Translations under genes and position numbers: made by a program
Shown here: in pieces, positions 5,169 to 6,804 of the stretch
Layout of the letters: every line of letters begins with the position of its first letter
Position numbering within the stretch: position 1 is the stretch's first letter
The notes under the pieces: model-generated
Told to the model about the DNA's origin: nothing
Seen by the model: only the letters and a program-made list of their open reading frames with translations
The model's database searches: none
Assembly (NCBI GenBank): GCA_013820975.1
Contig: JACDHQ010000114.1
Span: 1 to 6,804, forward strand
Origin: Gemmatimonadaceae bacterium
GTDB lineage: Bacteria; Gemmatimonadota; Gemmatimonadetes; Gemmatimonadales; Gemmatimonadaceae
Reading direction: 5' to 3'
Length of the DNA: 6,804 nucleotides

Positions 5169-6804
5169 ATGTCCTCGACACCTCCTGCTACCGCCCAGGG
5201 CCAGCCGGCCGCCGGCCGCCCGGCCGCTGCCGCTGCCCCGCTGGCCGGATTCAGCGGCAACCGCCGCGTCCCCGTGCCCGTCAACGAGCCTGTCCGCAGC
5301 TACGCGCCGGGATCACCCGAGCGCGCTGAGCTCAAGGCGCGGCTCGACGCAATGGCGAAGGAACGGGTGGACATCCCGATCATCATTGGCGGTCGCGAGA
5401 TACGAACCGGCGACACCGGGACCGCCGTGATGCCGCACGACCACAGCCACGTTCTCGCCGACTGGCACAAGGCGACGACGAATCAGGTGAAGCAGGCCAT
5501 CGCGGCCGCTCGCGACGCGCAGCACGACTGGTCCAACTGGGCGTGGGAAGATCGGGCGGCGGTGTTCCTCAAGGCGTCGGAGCTGCTGGCCACCACGTGG
5601 CGCGCGACGGTGAACGCCTCGACGATGCTGAACCAGTCGAAGACCGCGTACCAGGCCGAGATCGACTCGGCATGTGAACTGATCGACTTCTGGCGGTTCA
5701 ATGTGCACTTCGCCCAGGAGCTGTACGCGGAGCAGCCGCAGTCGAACCACACGATGTGGAACCAGCTCGACTACCGCGCGCTCGAGGGCTTCGTCTACGC
5801 CGTGACGCCCTTCAACTTCACCGCGATCGCCGGCAACCTGCCCACCGCGCCGGCGCTCATGGGCAACACGATCGTGTGGAAGCCGGCATCGAGCGCGATG
5901 CTCACGGCGTACTACATCATGAAGCTGCTCGAGGAGAGCGGGCTCCCGCCGGGCGTGATCAACCTCGTGCCCGGCAACCCGGGCGAGATCTCGGACACCT
6001 GCCTCGGTGACCCAGCGCTCGCCGGCGTGCACTTCACGGGCAGCACCGGCGTCTTCAACAACATGTGGAAGACGATTGGGGCCAACATGTCGAACTACCG
6101 GTCGTATCCGCGCATCGTCGGCGAGACGGGGGGCAAGGACTTCATCGTCGCCCATCCGTCGGCGGACGTGGAGGCGCTGGCGGTGGCGATCGTCCGCGGC
6201 GGCTTCGAGTACCAGGGGCAGAAGTGCTCGGCGGCCAGCCGAATCTACGTGCCGAAGTCGCTCTGGAAGGACGTGCGCGACCGCGTCGTCGCGATGACCG
6301 TGGACATCCGGATGGGTGACACGCGTGACTTCCGCAACTTCATGGGTGCGGTGATCGACGAGCGTGCCTTCGACAAGATCACCGGGTACATCGAGCACGC
6401 CCGCACCCACGCCGAGATCGTCACCGGCGGCAAGACCAACAAGAAGGACGGGTACTTCGTCGAGCCGACGCTGCTGCGCACCGAGGACCCCGGCTACCGC
6501 ACGATGTGCGAGGAGATCTTCGGTCCCGTCGTCACGGCGTACGTGTACGACGATTCGAAGTGGGAGGAGACGTTGCAGACGGTGGACTCGACGAGCCCGT
6601 ACGCGCTCACCGGTGCGGTGTTCGCCAATGACCGGCGTGCGGTGCGGACGGCGATGATGACGCTGCGCAATGCCGCCGGCAACTTCTACATCAATGACAA
6701 GCCCACCGGAGCAGTCGTCGGCCAGCAGCCGTTCGGCGGCGCGCGCGGGTCGGGCACCAACGACAAGGCCGGGTCGAAGCTGAACCTCGTGCGCTGGGTG
6801 AGCC
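5169..6804 (+). CDS. pruA: L-glutamate gamma-semialdehyde (P5C) dehydrogenase, group 1, 3'-truncated by window end (545+ aa)
   Basis: This enzyme oxidises L-glutamate gamma-semialdehyde, in equilibrium with delta-1-pyrroline-5-carboxylate, to glutamate with NAD+, the second step of proline catabolism. The aldehyde dehydrogenase landmarks are intact: NAD-site PFNFTA at 214-219, Lys238 in VWKPAS, FTGST at 289-293, Glu319 in GETGGKDF and nucleophile Cys353 in GQKCSA. EEIFGPV and the substrate-loop region GGARGSGTND (523-532) follow. Glu and Cys are 34 residues apart, as in human ALDH4A1. The sequence follows the mitochondrial-type (group 1) enzyme throughout, for example NEPVRSYAPGSPER and AEIDSACELIDFWRFN, rather than the common bacterial group 2 or the PutA fusion. 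The first 38 residues are an Ala/Pro/Gly-rich extension of unknown role. The ATG at 5169 has no Shine-Dalgarno; GTG at 5163 is possible. About 20 C-terminal residues lie beyond the window. It is divergent from the receiver-DHp gene; no proline dehydrogenase is visible. Confidence 0.96.
   Translation, partial: MSSTPPATAQGQPAAGRPAAAAAPLAGFSGNRRVPVPVNEPVRSYAPGSPERAELKARLDAMAKERVDIPIIIGGREIRTGDTGTAVMPHDHSHVLADWHKATTNQVKQAIAAARDAQHDWSNWAWEDRAAVFLKASELLATTWRATVNASTMLNQSKTAYQAEIDSACELIDFWRFNVHFAQELYAEQPQSNHTMWNQLDYRALEGFVYAVTPFNFTAIAGNLPTAPALMGNTIVWKPASSAMLTAYYIMKLLEESGLPPGVINLVPGNPGEISDTCLGDPALAGVHFTGSTGVFNNMWKTIGANMSNYRSYPRIVGETGGKDFIVAHPSADVEALAVAIVRGGFEYQGQKCSAASRIYVPKSLWKDVRDRVVAMTVDIRMGDTRDFRNFMGAVIDERAFDKITGYIEHARTHAEIVTGGKTNKKDGYFVEPTLLRTEDPGYRTMCEEIFGPVVTAYVYDDSKWEETLQTVDSTSPYALTGAVFANDRRAVRTAMMTLRNAAGNFYINDKPTGAVVGQQPFGGARGSGTNDKAGSKLNLVRWVS

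Noticed and set aside
4928..5284. A 119-codon upstream extension of the receiver-DHp protein, running into the start of pruA on the opposite strand
   Set aside because: The extension has no domain content, would overlap pruA antisense, and would place the promoter-like sequence at 5002-5030 inside the gene.
5313..6410. A 365-codon minus-strand open frame opposite pruA
   Set aside because: It is a GC-rich shadow with Arg/His/Val bias and no recognisable domain, while the plus-strand frame aligns throughout with P5C dehydrogenase.

Overview
The window is high-GC bacterial DNA (roughly two-thirds G+C by eye). It is densely coded, with seven protein genes and no RNA gene, insertion sequence or CRISPR array that I can see. 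A SWIB-domain protein with a histone-H1-like Lys/Ala tail, a eukaryotic-type (group 1) P5C dehydrogenase and an HEINNPL-type signalling protein together fit a Gemmatimonadota-like soil or freshwater bacterium. This is an inference from gene content; no marker gene is present to prove it.

Six genes lie on the minus strand and are described here in transcription order, from right to left. A short signalling protein (4217-4927) fuses a degenerate receiver domain to a histidine-kinase dimerisation domain and has no ATPase domain. It is followed closely by endonuclease IV (nfo, 3310-4203), a base-excision-repair AP endonuclease. After a 119-bp gap holding short repeats and an AT-rich palindromic operator comes a tight three-gene operon: an ArsR-family repressor (2921-3190), an SdpI-family membrane protein (2286-2924) and an exported alpha/beta hydrolase (643-2289). 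Each junction in it is a 4-bp ATGA stop/start overlap. After a further 163 bp comes the SWIB protein (57-479), with its own strong ribosome binding site and a possible hairpin after its stop codon.

On the plus strand, pruA (5169 to beyond the right edge) encodes L-glutamate gamma-semialdehyde dehydrogenase, the second enzyme of proline catabolism. It diverges from the signalling gene across a 241-bp spacer and is cut by the window end about 20 residues before its expected C-terminus.

The ArsR-SdpI pair resembles the Bacillus SdpR/SdpI autorepressor and membrane signal-transducer/immunity pair, but no sdpABC toxin genes are present. The most unusual items are the receiver-DHp protein, whose phospho-acceptor Asp is Asn and whose switch Lys is His, the repressor operon with its near-leaderless start inside a 22-bp palindrome, and the chromatin-like SWIB protein. 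I found no clear evidence of a wholly new system.
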